Positions 1 through 5,798 of a DNA stretch of 14,143 bases are shown piece by piece. This stretch comes from SKVL01 sp051747785. Lineage in GTDB: Bacteria > Patescibacteriota > Minisyncoccia > Phycocordibacterales > CSBR16-193. The first letter of the stretch is position 1, and every line of letters starts with the position of its first letter. The position numbers and the translations under genes were made by a program. The stretch covers positions 1-14,143 of the forward strand of contig JBNJGN010000018.1 in assembly GCA_051747785.1 (NCBI GenBank), given 5' to 3'. The notes under the pieces were generated by a model that did not search any database, was not told where the DNA came from, and saw only the letters and a list, made by a program, of their open reading frames with translations.

Positions 1-732
1 AAGTTCAACGTCTTCCTCGTACACTCCTTGCGGGACCAAGATGGTATTATCGTTATCTGCTTTGTCTACCGCAGCGGAAATAGTGTTGTAGGTGTCGCCA
101 CCAACTATTCTAATCTGAGGATCATAATCCCTTGGTACGCCAAGATCGGGTGTGCCACCTTCCTGAACAGCGTGCATTATAAGAGTTATACTCTCTTCCA
201 TATTTTGGTAATCGTTCCAGTGATGTACTCCGTCTATATCATCGAAGTCAACGTTGTCATCCCCGTCTTTCATTCTGATGTGAAGACGAACTCTGGCCCA
301 GTCTCCTTCTTCAAGACCTTCGTGGGTCTTAATGTAGGCTGCTAGTAAATTTGCATTTCCTGAGAAGTCTTTCCAGGTGCTTTCACCTCCCACTATCCAA
401 TCTCCAGGAGTCCATTTACTGGTCTCCATTCTTTGAAGTTTGTATTGGAGTACTTGACCGAGATCCATACCTCCTTCTTCTTTGGCTCCTATATAAAGAT
501 CTGCGGGAAGTGAGCCATCATACTGAACAGCCAAATCTCTTTGGAAAGATTCCCCGGGTGCAAGGTTTTCAATTTCAAAAGGTAAATTGTGTTCTTCTCC
601 TAGAGCAACCGATCCGGTTGACAGTACATTTCCTTCAACAGTTGCGGTATCGCTAAGATAGGCGAGAGTCCCACCGATCGACACAAGGCCGACTACGGCT
701 ATAACCGCAAGACTTAAAATTATTCTTTTCAT
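1..732 (-). CDS. TasA/camelysin-type secreted protein with C-terminal beta-helix (partial)
   Basis: The gene starts at 732 and reads out of the window's left edge, so only its first 244 codons are seen. Residues 1-25 are a signal peptide, and the cleavage region GGTLAYLSDTAT is the classic mark of SipW-dependent TasA/CalY (camelysin) proteins. Residues about 28-200 fit that beta-sandwich family, whose members form extracellular fibres or surface layers. From about residue 207 the sequence changes: GGDTYNTISAAVDKA followed by NTILVPQGVYEEDVEL is the usual opening of a pectin-lyase-like right-handed beta-helix (ISAA...A, then ILVPxGxYxE). I infer a fibre or anchoring domain fused to a repeat domain displayed on the cell surface, perhaps binding polysaccharide. 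There is no Shine-Dalgarno sequence before the ATG. The signal region is clear; the beta-helix rests on one coil and its length is unknown. Confidence 0.8.
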   Translation of the reverse strand, partial: MKRIILSLAVIAVVGLVSIGGTLAYLSDTATVEGNVLSTGSVALGEEHNLPFEIENLAPGESFQRDLAVQYDGSLPADLYIGAKEEGGMDLGQVLQYKLQRMETSKWTPGDWIVGGESTWKDFSGNANLLAAYIKTHEGLEEGDWARVRLHIRMKDGDDNVDFDDIDGVHHWNDYQNMEESITLIMHAVQEGGTPDLGVPRDYDPQIRIVGGDTYNTISAAVDKADNDNTILVPQGVYEEDVEL

Positions 733-776
733 AATATTTTTATTTATTCTTTTAATTTTTAATATTTTCACGAAAC

Positions 777-827
777 AAAAGCGGGGATCGACCTGTTTAT
801 ATGTTTTACATAAAGGGCACCGCTTTT
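777..827 (-). promoter_or_regulatory. Possible structured 5' leader of the TasA-type gene
   Basis: AAAAGCGG (777-784) is an exact inverted copy of CCGCTTTT (820-827), enclosing 35 bases that hold a weaker TTTATATG/CATAAA pairing. On the minus strand this lies 45-95 bases before the start codon at 732, where an mRNA leader would be. It may be a regulatory leader or just a transcript-stabilising stem. I do not recognise a known riboswitch in it. Confidence 0.25.
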
Positions 828-916
828 ATTCGTATTAATAAGCATATATTGAAGGCGTTTAACTTTGAAAGTTTTAATAAGTGGAAAAACTGTGGAAGAA
901 AAGGGGACAGTAAAAC

Positions 917-937
917 TGGGGATGTCAGACATCCCCA
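917..937. repeat. REP-like palindrome, copy 1
   Basis: A perfect odd-length palindrome, GGGGATGTCAGACATCCCC at 918-936, extends by one T/A pair on each side to 21 bases. An identical 21-base copy lies 110 bases downstream. It is in the gene-free stretch between the minus-strand genes at 1-732 and 1230-1601. No T-run follows on either strand, so it does not look like a terminator. Its shape resembles the REP palindromes associated with RAYT (Y1 transposase) proteins. Confidence 0.75.
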
Positions 938-1001
938 CAGAAAATTTTGACCTAAAAAACGGCTAAACAAAGCCCTGTTTTCGGAACCCTTTTTTAACCT
1001 C

Positions 1002-1023
1002 AAAAATATGGCTTAAAATAAGG
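1002..1023. repeat. 22-base direct repeat, copy 1 of 2
   Basis: A 22-base sequence, five A then TATGGCTTAAAATAAGG, occurs here and again at 1049-1070, 47 bases apart. Each copy is directly followed by a palindrome (1027-1047 and 1072-1096). The repeating unit is therefore spacer plus hairpin, as in clustered REP arrays. Confidence 0.7.
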
Positions 1024-1026
1024 GTC

Positions 1027-1047
1027 TGGGGATGTCAGACATCCCCA
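1027..1047. repeat. REP-like palindrome, copy 2
   Basis: This is an exact second copy of the 21-base palindrome at 917-937 (core GGGGATGTCAGACATCCCC at 1028-1046). It follows the first 22-base spacer repeat after three bases. Two identical palindromes in about 130 bases are very unlikely by chance and point to duplication of the element. Confidence 0.75.
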
Positions 1048-1048
1048 A

Positions 1049-1070
1049 AAAAATATGGCTTAAAATAAGG
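1049..1070. repeat. 22-base direct repeat, copy 2 of 2
   Basis: Second copy of the 22-base spacer seen at 1002-1023, identical over its full length. It leads into the variant hairpin at 1072-1096 instead of the GGGGATGTC palindrome. Confidence 0.7.
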
Positions 1071-1071
1071 C

Positions 1072-1096
1072 CTTGTGGAAGTCTGGCTTCCACAAG
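1072..1096. repeat. REP-like hairpin, variant arms
   Basis: CTTGTGGAAG (1072-1081) and CTTCCACAAG (1087-1096) are perfect inverted arms around the loop TCTGG. The arms differ fully from those of the two palindromes at 917 and 1027, but the centre GTCTGGC resembles their centre GTCAGAC. The complementary changes on both arms suggest that folding and the centre are what is kept. Confidence 0.7.
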
Positions 1097-1183
1097 TATG
1101 GGGGAGTGATCTATAAAGGTAAAGTTAGCGCAGAGTGTATTTTGCAGGGTCTGAGAAAGTCATACCTTTCAAGATAATAAGAA

Positions 1184-1207
1184 AGTCCGGAACATTTGTT
1201 CCGGACT
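1184..1207 (-). terminator. Rho-independent terminator of the CsgH-like gene
   Basis: Arms AGTCCGGAAC and GTTCCGGACT (10 pairs) enclose the loop ATTT. On the minus strand the hairpin begins 23 bases after the stop of the gene at 1230-1601 and is followed by a T-rich tail, TTTCTTATTATCTT. Confidence 0.7.
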
Positions 1208-1229
1208 GAAGATCTTATGAAAGAGTTTA

Positions 1230-1601
1230 TCATTTAAAGGAAGGTTTAGCTTCGGCTATCTTTTCGTTGTCTTTAAAGAGACTCAGAGAGATATCTTTGA
1301 TGGGGATACTTATTATTAGAGAGCTAATGATCCGGTGCTCTCTGGGTTGTAGTTTAATGCTACCAGTTAAAGTAGAATTATCTGTATCGCCTCTGTCGTC
1401 TATTCTTGTAGTCGAAAACTCGTATTTATAAGTTACTATTTTATCCTCGGGGTTTTTGCAGTGGGCCCGAAAAAGAACAACGCCTTCTATTTTTTTAGCG
1501 GTAATCCAGGCCAAGGTGGATTTTTCCTTTGCCGAAAAACTTGAACTTGCTGAAAGTACGGACAGTAGTGTGATGATAGACAAACATAGACTTACTTTCA
1601 T
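1230..1601 (-). CDS. Small secreted protein, tentatively CsgH/CsgC-like
   Basis: A 123-residue protein with a clear signal peptide (MKVSLCLSIITLLSVL, cleavage near SSSFSA-KEK at residue 24). The start is fixed by a strong AAGGAGG six bases upstream. The mature part is a ~95-residue beta-rich domain. Its layout (WITAKKIEGVVLFRAHCKN, Y-K-Y-E-F, a Gly/Ser-rich turn, S-T-L-T-G-S-I-K-L, then I-S-L-S-L-F and a final I-A-E-A) resembles CsgH/CsgC, the Ig-like chaperones that keep curli subunits from aggregating in the envelope. This is pattern resemblance only. No curli subunit (CsgA/B) or secretion pore is seen here, and another small Ig-like secreted domain is possible. It is a single-gene unit with its own terminator, in the same orientation as the TasA-type gene. 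Confidence 0.75.
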   Translation of the reverse strand: MKVSLCLSIITLLSVLSASSSFSAKEKSTLAWITAKKIEGVVLFRAHCKNPEDKIVTYKYEFSTTRIDDRGDTDNSTLTGSIKLQPREHRIISSLIISIPIKDISLSLFKDNEKIAEAKPSFK

Positions 1602-1770
1602 AAATCCTCCTTTTTTGGTTTTCTTAAAAAGAGCAGTTCCAGTATAAAATATAATATGTCTTACTTTTTATCAAATATTAAAACAAATCGTGCTTTATTT
1701 TATTGAAAGAAGTTGGTGCTTTATATATAGAAAAGAGTGGAAGAATAGATTAGTTAATTCTCAATAAAAT

Positions 1771-1798
1771 AGCGGGAATGAATATCTTCATTCCCGCT
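1771..1798 (-). terminator. Rho-independent terminator of the 78-residue gene
   Basis: A perfect 12-pair stem, AGCGGGAATGAA and TTCATTCCCGCT, with loop TATC. It lies 47 bases after the stop of the minus-strand gene at 1846-2082 and is followed on that strand by ATTTTATTG. An A-run on the other side gives it the look of a bidirectional terminator. Confidence 0.7.
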
Positions 1799-1845
1799 AA
1801 AAAATAGTCCAGGTCGACATCTTTGTCATAATGGAGGGGTGTCTG

Positions 1846-2082
1846 TTATCTGGGGTTCAGGGTTAGAATAATAGGTTCGTTGCCTCGGTTGTAGATGCTG
1901 TTGTATTCTTTTTGAATCTCTTGAAATTCACCGATGTCTATATCCAGATCTTTGGGGGTTAAACTTTCTTTGTTCATTGCGTTTCTTAAGTTCTCAAAAT
2001 GCTGAAATAGCTTTGTTTTGTCGCCTTTGCAACTTTGTATGGACCTCCACCACATTAAGGCCATTCTCTTTCTTTTGTTCAT
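1846..2082 (-). CDS. Hypothetical 78-residue protein
   Basis: I do not recognise this protein. It is basic at the N-terminus (MNKRKRMALMWWRSIQSCKG) and has a central helix-prone, charged stretch (FENLRNAMNKESLTPKDLDI, EFQEIQKEYNSIYNR). There is no signal peptide or membrane segment, so it is probably cytoplasmic. The start is well supported by AAGGAGGAAG a few bases upstream of the ATG. It is flanked by its own hairpin terminator at 1771-1798 and an upstream region with TATTAT inside a small dyad, so it is probably transcribed alone. The strong ribosome binding site and closed transcription unit favour a real gene over a chance ORF. Confidence 0.7.
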   Translation of the reverse strand: MNKRKRMALMWWRSIQSCKGDKTKLFQHFENLRNAMNKESLTPKDLDIDIGEFQEIQKEYNSIYNRGNEPIILTLNPR

Positions 2083-2110
2083 AACTTCCTCCTTATATTT
2101 TAAGGGACAT

Positions 2111-2125
2111 GTATAATATCTATAC
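2111..2125 (-). promoter_or_regulatory. Possible promoter/operator upstream of the 78-residue gene
   Basis: GTATA-N5-TATAC is a perfect small dyad about 30-43 bases before the ATG at 2082. Read on the minus strand it contains TATTAT, a good -10 match, but no convincing -35 is seen at the right distance. The dyad could be an operator overlapping the promoter. Confidence 0.25.
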
Positions 2126-2212
2126 CTAAAATTACTTTAGCACGCTTTCAGTTATAAAAAAGTATCTTTTTGTCCACTTTTACGTAGAGACAGAGTGTCG
2201 GTTTAAATAAAA

Positions 2213-2240
2213 AAACCTCCGCTTAAATAAGCGGAGGTTT
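2213..2240 (-). terminator. Strong Rho-independent terminator of the DUF4349 gene
   Basis: A perfect 12-pair stem, AAACCTCCGCTT and AAGCGGAGGTTT, with loop AAAT, 23 bases after the stop of the minus-strand gene at 2264-3283. On that strand the stem runs into a run of seven T. Confidence 0.85.
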
Positions 2241-2263
2241 TGGAGTCGGGTATTTTCTATCTA

Positions 2264-3283
2264 CTACTTCTCGTTTTCTTCTTTGTTTCGGTAGAAGAAT
2301 GTATAAGATCTTCTAAGAAGCCGGTAAGCAATCCATACTGGCAGGACAGCTACGATGACATAGAGTATCCATATTATTACGGTGGTAAATAATGCTAGCA
2401 TGTTGCCGAAAGCGGAAGTTATCATTTCAGCTATGTCTTCAAATGAGTCGTGCAGGTTTTTACGGAAATCTTTAGTGATATCCTCCGGCCATACTCTAGG
2501 TATGATATCCTGTTTTATTGTTAGACTGATGGTTGAGTAGTTGCTTTTTCTTTTGCTCTGACTAATGGAGTCTATGAGATCATTTTCTTGTTTTACCAGT
2601 TGCATCTTTTGGTCTGTTAATCTTTTGGTAAGGTTTATGCGATCATCATTCATTCCCATTTGGCGGGTCTCTTCTATCATCTCATCGTACATCTTTATCG
2701 TCTCTCTTGTAGTGCTAAGTTGTGTTTCTCTTCTTTCTATATCTATCCGATAGTCTTTAACGTTGAAATTTTCCACTTCTGAAGAATCTCTCAGCTTCTT
2801 GAAGAACTCTTCAAAATTATCTGCCGGTACTCTGAGAGTCATTCTTACTCTTACAGAGCTTTTGGTCTCTGAGAGTTGGCTCTGTTCCAAATAGCCGTCG
2901 TAGCTCTTGGAAAGGCTGGTTATTTTCTCTTCTTTCTCAGTGGCGTTATTGGTCTCAATGTTAGCATAGGCTTCTATTATCTTTATGCCCGGAATCTCTT
3001 CCGTATCAACTTCTGCGCCGCTACTCGCACCTCCGCTTGATGTCTGTGTTTTGTTATAAGATTCGGAGTAATCATTTTCAGATGCGCCAAGGGAGTCGTA
3101 GCTTGTTTCTGGGCTTTGAGTGGAGTCTGATGTTCCCAGCTGTACAGAGAGAAGATTTAAAAATAGCCATCCTAAAATTAGGATTAAAATAGCGCCGATG
3201 ACAGAGAGTAAAACTGAAAGTTTTTTATGGCTCTTTAGCCATCCAACGATCCTTTGGTAAACAGGTGGATTGTGTTTTTTCAT
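2264..3283 (-). CDS. DUF4349 domain membrane protein
   Basis: A 339-residue protein of the DUF4349 family, whose function is not known. Residues 22-46 form one membrane segment, followed by a Ser/Thr/Gly-rich linker (50-90). The DUF4349 core runs from about 98 to 258. It includes the self-similar start KIIEAYANIET, a glycine near YDGYLEQS, the family hallmark RMTLRVPADNFEEFFKKL (147-164), and the following long charged helices (VKDYRIDIERRETQL to about 240) that probably form a coiled coil. The core closes with STISLTIKQ. A second membrane segment spans about 295-322, with a basic cytoplasmic tail. The core is therefore expected outside the membrane. There is no clear ribosome binding site at the ATG. 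It appears to be a single-gene transcription unit. The family call is firm; any role, such as envelope sensing, is a guess. Confidence 0.88.
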   Translation of the reverse strand: MKKHNPPVYQRIVGWLKSHKKLSVLLSVIGAILILILGWLFLNLLSVQLGTSDSTQSPETSYDSLGASENDYSESYNKTQTSSGGASSGAEVDTEEIPGIKIIEAYANIETNNATEKEEKITSLSKSYDGYLEQSQLSETKSSVRVRMTLRVPADNFEEFFKKLRDSSEVENFNVKDYRIDIERRETQLSTTRETIKMYDEMIEETRQMGMNDDRINLTKRLTDQKMQLVKQENDLIDSISQSKRKSNYSTISLTIKQDIIPRVWPEDITKDFRKNLHDSFEDIAEMITSAFGNMLALFTTVIIWILYVIVAVLPVWIAYRLLRRSYTFFYRNKEENEK

Positions 3284-3406
3284 GTTTCTAATATTAATTT
3301 ATATTAAATAATTTTAGCACTTTAATACTGTTTAGGTTCTTAGATTATCAACACTTTCTAAAAAAGATCGCTTTTTGTGTTAGAGTTAATAATAAAGAGT
3401 GAGAAT

Positions 3407-3796
3407 ATGTTTCCTTTCTCCAAAAGAATTCTAACGACGATGTTATTTGTCTTTCTTGTGATAGTTGCAAGTGTTTTTGTTTATGTTCAGTTTCTTTTCA
3501 TTCAAAAAGAAAAGGTCCTTTTCCCGGAAGAGGGTTATTCCGTGGAATATAACTGCTCGGGTAAGGTAAAAGACAGAGAAAGTGCCAAGGAATGTTTTAA
3601 TGCTTTTTTTATGACAGTTCTAAAGAATATTGAAGAAGAGAAGGGAAGTGCCGGCCTTTCCGAAGATGTACGCAGAAAGTATGAAAAAATTGATAAGGAA
3701 GACGTGTCCATTTATGAAGAGGAGGTTTATTATATTGCTAAAGATGTAAATGGCAAATTCTATTACATAAAAAACGGAGTTGTAGTATCTGAATAA
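3407..3796 (+). CDS. Hypothetical single-pass membrane protein
   Basis: A 129-residue protein that I do not recognise. It has a short basic N-terminus (MFPFSKR), one membrane segment at about 9-33 (LTTMLFVFLVIVASVFVYVQFLF) and an extracytoplasmic acidic/basic domain of about 95 residues. Two cysteines (in YNCSGK and AKECFNAF) could form a disulfide. The C-terminal VYYIAKDVNGKFYYIKNGVVVSE looks like a small beta-hairpin. An in-frame GTG at 3377 would add ten residues, but the ATG at 3407 is preferred because the hydrophobic segment follows directly and a weak GAGTGAG lies just upstream. It stands divergent from the DUF4349 gene and has no obvious terminator. Confidence 0.65.
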   Translation: MFPFSKRILTTMLFVFLVIVASVFVYVQFLFIQKEKVLFPEEGYSVEYNCSGKVKDRESAKECFNAFFMTVLKNIEEEKGSAGLSEDVRRKYEKIDKEDVSIYEEEVYYIAKDVNGKFYYIKNGVVVSE

Positions 3797-3912
3797 GGGG
3801 ATCTTTGCGCTTGTTTATAACCAAAGATGTAAGCAAAATATCTGTTTAATATGTTTAAAAAGTAGCTGTTTTTAGGCAAATTTTAACTAACTCGGAATTC
3901 TGTTTTTTGGCA

Positions 3913-3940
3913 TGGACTTTTTTATATTACGTGGTATTAT
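3913..3940 (+). promoter_or_regulatory. Promoter of the MraZ-like gene
   Basis: TGGACT (3913-3918, four of six to TTGACA), a 16-base spacer and TATTAT (3935-3940) preceded by TG at -15/-14 make an extended -10 promoter. Transcription would start near 3947, leaving a leader of about 30 bases containing AAGGAGGTG just before the ATG at 3977. Confidence 0.5.
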
Positions 3941-3976
3941 CTTCCGAATAATTGTTCATTTTAAGGAGGTGTCGTC

Positions 3977-4297
3977 ATGGACGGGCAATGGAGAACTTCG
4001 GTGGATGACCGTTGGAGGCTCACAATTCCCAATGCTTTAGCCAAGGAGGTAGGTGATAAAGTTTTGATTTATCAAAACGGTAATGGTTACGTAAAGGTAG
4101 AAAAATTGCCAAAAAAAATAGAGGAGGAGCATAGACCGTATATCTGTAAAGTTAAAATAAAAAGCGGACCAACAAATATCAAAAGAGTCCTGATCCCTTA
4201 TTCCTTACGGTGCTCTAGATCTTTTTCTGTTGGCAGAAAGCTTATTGCTGCAGGAAAGGGTAGGTACATGGAACTTTGGCCTCGAGAGAATTCTTAG
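3977..4297 (+). CDS. MraZ-like protein with two SpoVT/AbrB-type halves
   Basis: A 106-residue protein with an internal repeat typical of MraZ. The first half (residues 1-45) carries SVDDRWRLTIPNALAKEVG, the second (about 52-106) NIKRVLIPYSLR...VGRKLIAAGKGRYMELWPRE. In MraZ each half forms a swapped-hairpin beta-barrel that binds DNA, and the family ending is an E-x-W motif as seen here (MELW). It is shorter than usual MraZ (~140 residues), and the usual GR of GRxxIP is replaced by WR and KR. MraZ normally heads the division and cell-wall cluster next to rsmH, but here it stands alone between a promoter and a strong terminator. It could be a repurposed DNA-binding regulator. The start is set by AAGGAGGTG. 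A single AbrB-type regulator with a degenerate second half is the alternative. Confidence 0.75.
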   Translation: MDGQWRTSVDDRWRLTIPNALAKEVGDKVLIYQNGNGYVKVEKLPKKIEEEHRPYICKVKIKSGPTNIKRVLIPYSLRCSRSFSVGRKLIAAGKGRYMELWPRENS

Positions 4298-4316
4298 TTG
4301 GGATGACGCCTCTTTG

Positions 4317-4342
4317 AAAAGACCGCTTATTAGCGGTCTTTT
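4317..4342. terminator. Bidirectional terminator between MraZ-like and DUF134 genes
   Basis: An 11-pair stem, AAAAGACCGCT and AGCGGTCTTTT, with loop TATT and a T-rich tail on the plus strand. The A4 at its left base gives T4 on the minus strand. It sits between two convergent genes, 20 bases after one stop and 10 bases after the other. Confidence 0.85.
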
Positions 4343-4352
4343 ATTTTTGTAT

Positions 4353-4649
4353 TTATTTATGTCTATGATCTTTATCTGTCACTACTTTTATAGCCTTTCC
4401 CTCGGTAAGGGCTTCGGCTGTCTTACTTCTGGCTGAGGTGATTATGCGCTGGAATGTGCTTTGGGATACTCCCATCTTTTCCGCTGAAGCAATCTGTCCG
4501 AGTTTGAGAAAATCGCATAATCTAATGGCTTCCAGCTCATCAGTTTCTAACTCGACCTCTTTCAGTTGCGAGAGAGGTAATGCTCTGGGCTTGAAATAAG
4601 TAGCGTGTGGGTCTGTGTCTATTAGTCTTTTTATTCTCGGTCTTACCAT
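4353..4649 (-). CDS. DUF134 (UPF0251) family helix-turn-helix protein
   Basis: The family signature is plain: MVRPRIKRLIDTDP, then TYFKPRALPLSQLKEV, then DELEAIRLCDFLKLGQIASA, then EKMGVSQSTFQRIITSARSK and an AEALTEGKAIKV ending. DUF134 proteins are small, probably DNA-binding regulators with a sigma-70 region 4-like helix-turn-helix; here it is LGQIASAEKMGVSQSTFQRI. The ORF could open at 4691, but the conserved family start M-x-RP lies at 4649, and the extra residues would come from a hairpin sequence, so 4649 is chosen (98 residues). There is no good ribosome binding site. The DUF5320 gene lies just upstream on the same strand. DUF134 proteins are often found beside DUF5320 and NifB/NifX-like iron-molybdenum cofactor proteins, but none of the latter are in this window. 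Confidence 0.88.
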   Translation of the reverse strand: MVRPRIKRLIDTDPHATYFKPRALPLSQLKEVELETDELEAIRLCDFLKLGQIASAEKMGVSQSTFQRIITSARSKTAEALTEGKAIKVVTDKDHRHK

Positions 4650-4681
4650 ATGTATTCTACTGTCTATCTGTATAAATAAGC

Positions 4682-4712
4682 TCCCGCTCATTCCGATATG
4701 GAATGAGCGGGA
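4682..4712 (-). terminator. Hairpin between DUF5320 and DUF134 genes
   Basis: A perfect 13-pair stem, TCCCGCTCATTCC and GGAATGAGCGGGA, with loop GATAT, nine bases after the DUF5320 stop and before the DUF134 start. On the minus strand it is followed only by GAGCTTATTTATAC, so it may be a weak terminator or attenuator that lowers DUF134 expression. Its T6 tail lies on the plus strand, where no gene leads into it. Confidence 0.6.
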
Positions 4713-4720
4713 AAGCTTTT

Positions 4721-4966
4721 TTATCGGTCCTCTTTGTTGGAGAGTTGGTCTTCAATTTCTTGTAGCTCTTCTTTCAGAATCTCTCTTTCTCTTTCCAGAG
4801 TCTCGCGTTCAGTCTGTCTTTGGCCTAGCATAGGTCTTCTGAATCTGCCCCTAAAGCCTCTGCCCATTCCGGCGAACCTTCTTCTCACAGATCCTTTGCA
4901 GTTACCGGCACCTCTTCCTGTTAGAGGGCCTGCCCCTTCAGGACCTGTTCCGTCTAATTTTGGCAT
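4721..4966 (-). CDS. DUF5320 family protein
   Basis: An 81-residue protein opening with MPKLDGTGPEGAGPLTGRGA and a nearby GNCKG, the hallmark of DUF5320 (MPxxDGTGPxGxGPxTGRGxGxC). The middle is Arg/Gly-rich (RRRFAGMGRGFRGRFRR). The C-terminal half is a charged helix with heptad spacing (LEREREILKEELQEIEDQL), probably a coiled coil for dimerisation. The ORF is open up to 5014, but the family start is the ATG at 4966. The function of the family is unknown; the single conserved cysteine in the Gly-rich head hints at metal or cofactor contact. It is paired with the DUF134 regulator, a recurring arrangement. Confidence 0.85.
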   Translation of the reverse strand: MPKLDGTGPEGAGPLTGRGAGNCKGSVRRRFAGMGRGFRGRFRRPMLGQRQTERETLEREREILKEELQEIEDQLSNKEDR

Positions 4967-5118
4967 AATGATCTTATTATTACTTTTAATGTTTTTATTC
5001 GACCCGATGATCATGGAGAATTCATCTGTTTTGAGTATATACCCATAACTTATTTATGTCAATACATTTTGATCTTTAAAGACTCTCGGTTGTATTTATC
5101 GCTCTTAGGAGATAGTTT

Positions 5119-5796
5119 TTAGGTTTTCTTTGATCGCTCTAATAATGGCTGGCATTTCAACTTCTTTATGTTAAGCAAGCTATCGCTATCGTTGGCCTCT
5201 GGAGCTATGTATACTCCACTACCGTATTGAGAAGTGTATGATACGGAGAAAATGAACACTTTGCTGTTATGGCTTTTACCATTCATATCAAAGGCAATAC
5301 TCAGACCTTCTCTTTCACTCCGTGTTCTTGAGATCATTTTTGTGTAAGTGCTAAGACGTCTCTCTTGTTTCTAAGTCACTATGTTGTTTACCTGAGAGTT
5401 AAAGCCCACTCCCGGGTCATCAAAAAAATCATCATTAACTCCTACGTGCCTACTTTTATTGTCTTCTTTTTTTTCTTAAAACCCCAGGACAAAGTCGTTT
5501 ATTATAGGTATCTTGAAATGTCTGGCTAATCTGTTTCCGGATCCTGCCGGCAATATTCCGAGAGGAGAACAGGTTCCGCTCGCCTGTCGGGACACTTTAT
5601 TTATTGTTCCGTCTCCTCCGTCTGCAATTGGAGTGACTTTCCTTTTATGGCCTTTTTGTTATATCTGATGCGTATTCGTGTGGTTTTGTTGCAATGATCT
5701 CGTCTTTTATTCTGAGATGGTCTTGCAGTATTTTTTAAGCCGGGTTTCTCTTTCCGTCGCCCGTGTTAATTAAAATAAGAAAGGAGCTTTTTCCAT
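5119..5796 (-). pseudogene. YegS/diacylglycerol-kinase-like lipid kinase, decayed
   Basis: Read on the minus strand from the ATG at 5796, the pieces of a whole lipid kinase appear in order but in different frames. KAPFL shifts into INTGDGKRNPA followed by a TAA, then KILQDHLRIKDEIIATKPHE. After a shift comes KVTPIADGGDGTINKV, the family GGDGT nucleotide-binding motif, then SPLGILPAGSGNRLARHFKI and a stop at 5476-5478. After a further shift comes VGVNDDFFDDPGVGFNSQV, a TAG, then RRLSTYTKMIS. The last 72 codons (from 5337) hold SYTSQYGSGVYIAPEAND, the C-terminal domain signature. At least three frameshifts and three stops mean the enzyme cannot be made. Intact members phosphorylate diacylglycerol or related lipids. 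The start lies three bases after the stop of the upstream gene, so it was once the second gene of that operon. Confidence 0.82.
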
Positions 5797-5798
5797 TT

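Noticed and set aside
28..656. Plus-strand ORFs of about 100 codons
   Set aside because: They lie opposite the TasA-type coding frame, which has a signal peptide and family motifs; they are shadows.
806..1003. 65-codon minus-strand ORF across the first palindrome
   Set aside because: It has no ribosome binding site, runs through the REP-like palindrome and shows no recognisable protein pattern, so it is taken as a chance ORF in a repeat region.
3801..3828. ATCTTTG...CAAAGAT inverted repeat after the gene ending at 3796
   Set aside because: Seven pairs around a 14-base loop with no T-run; too weak to call a terminator.
1771..4712. Similar GC-rich stems at 1771-1798, 2213-2240, 4317-4342 and 4682-4712, considered as one repeat family
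   Set aside because: Arm sequences differ and each sits just after a gene end; they are ordinary intrinsic terminators, unlike the clustered palindromes at 917-1096.
4734..5048. Plus-strand 104-codon ORF opposite DUF5320
   Set aside because: The opposite strand carries the unmistakable DUF5320 N-terminal motif, so this frame is a shadow.
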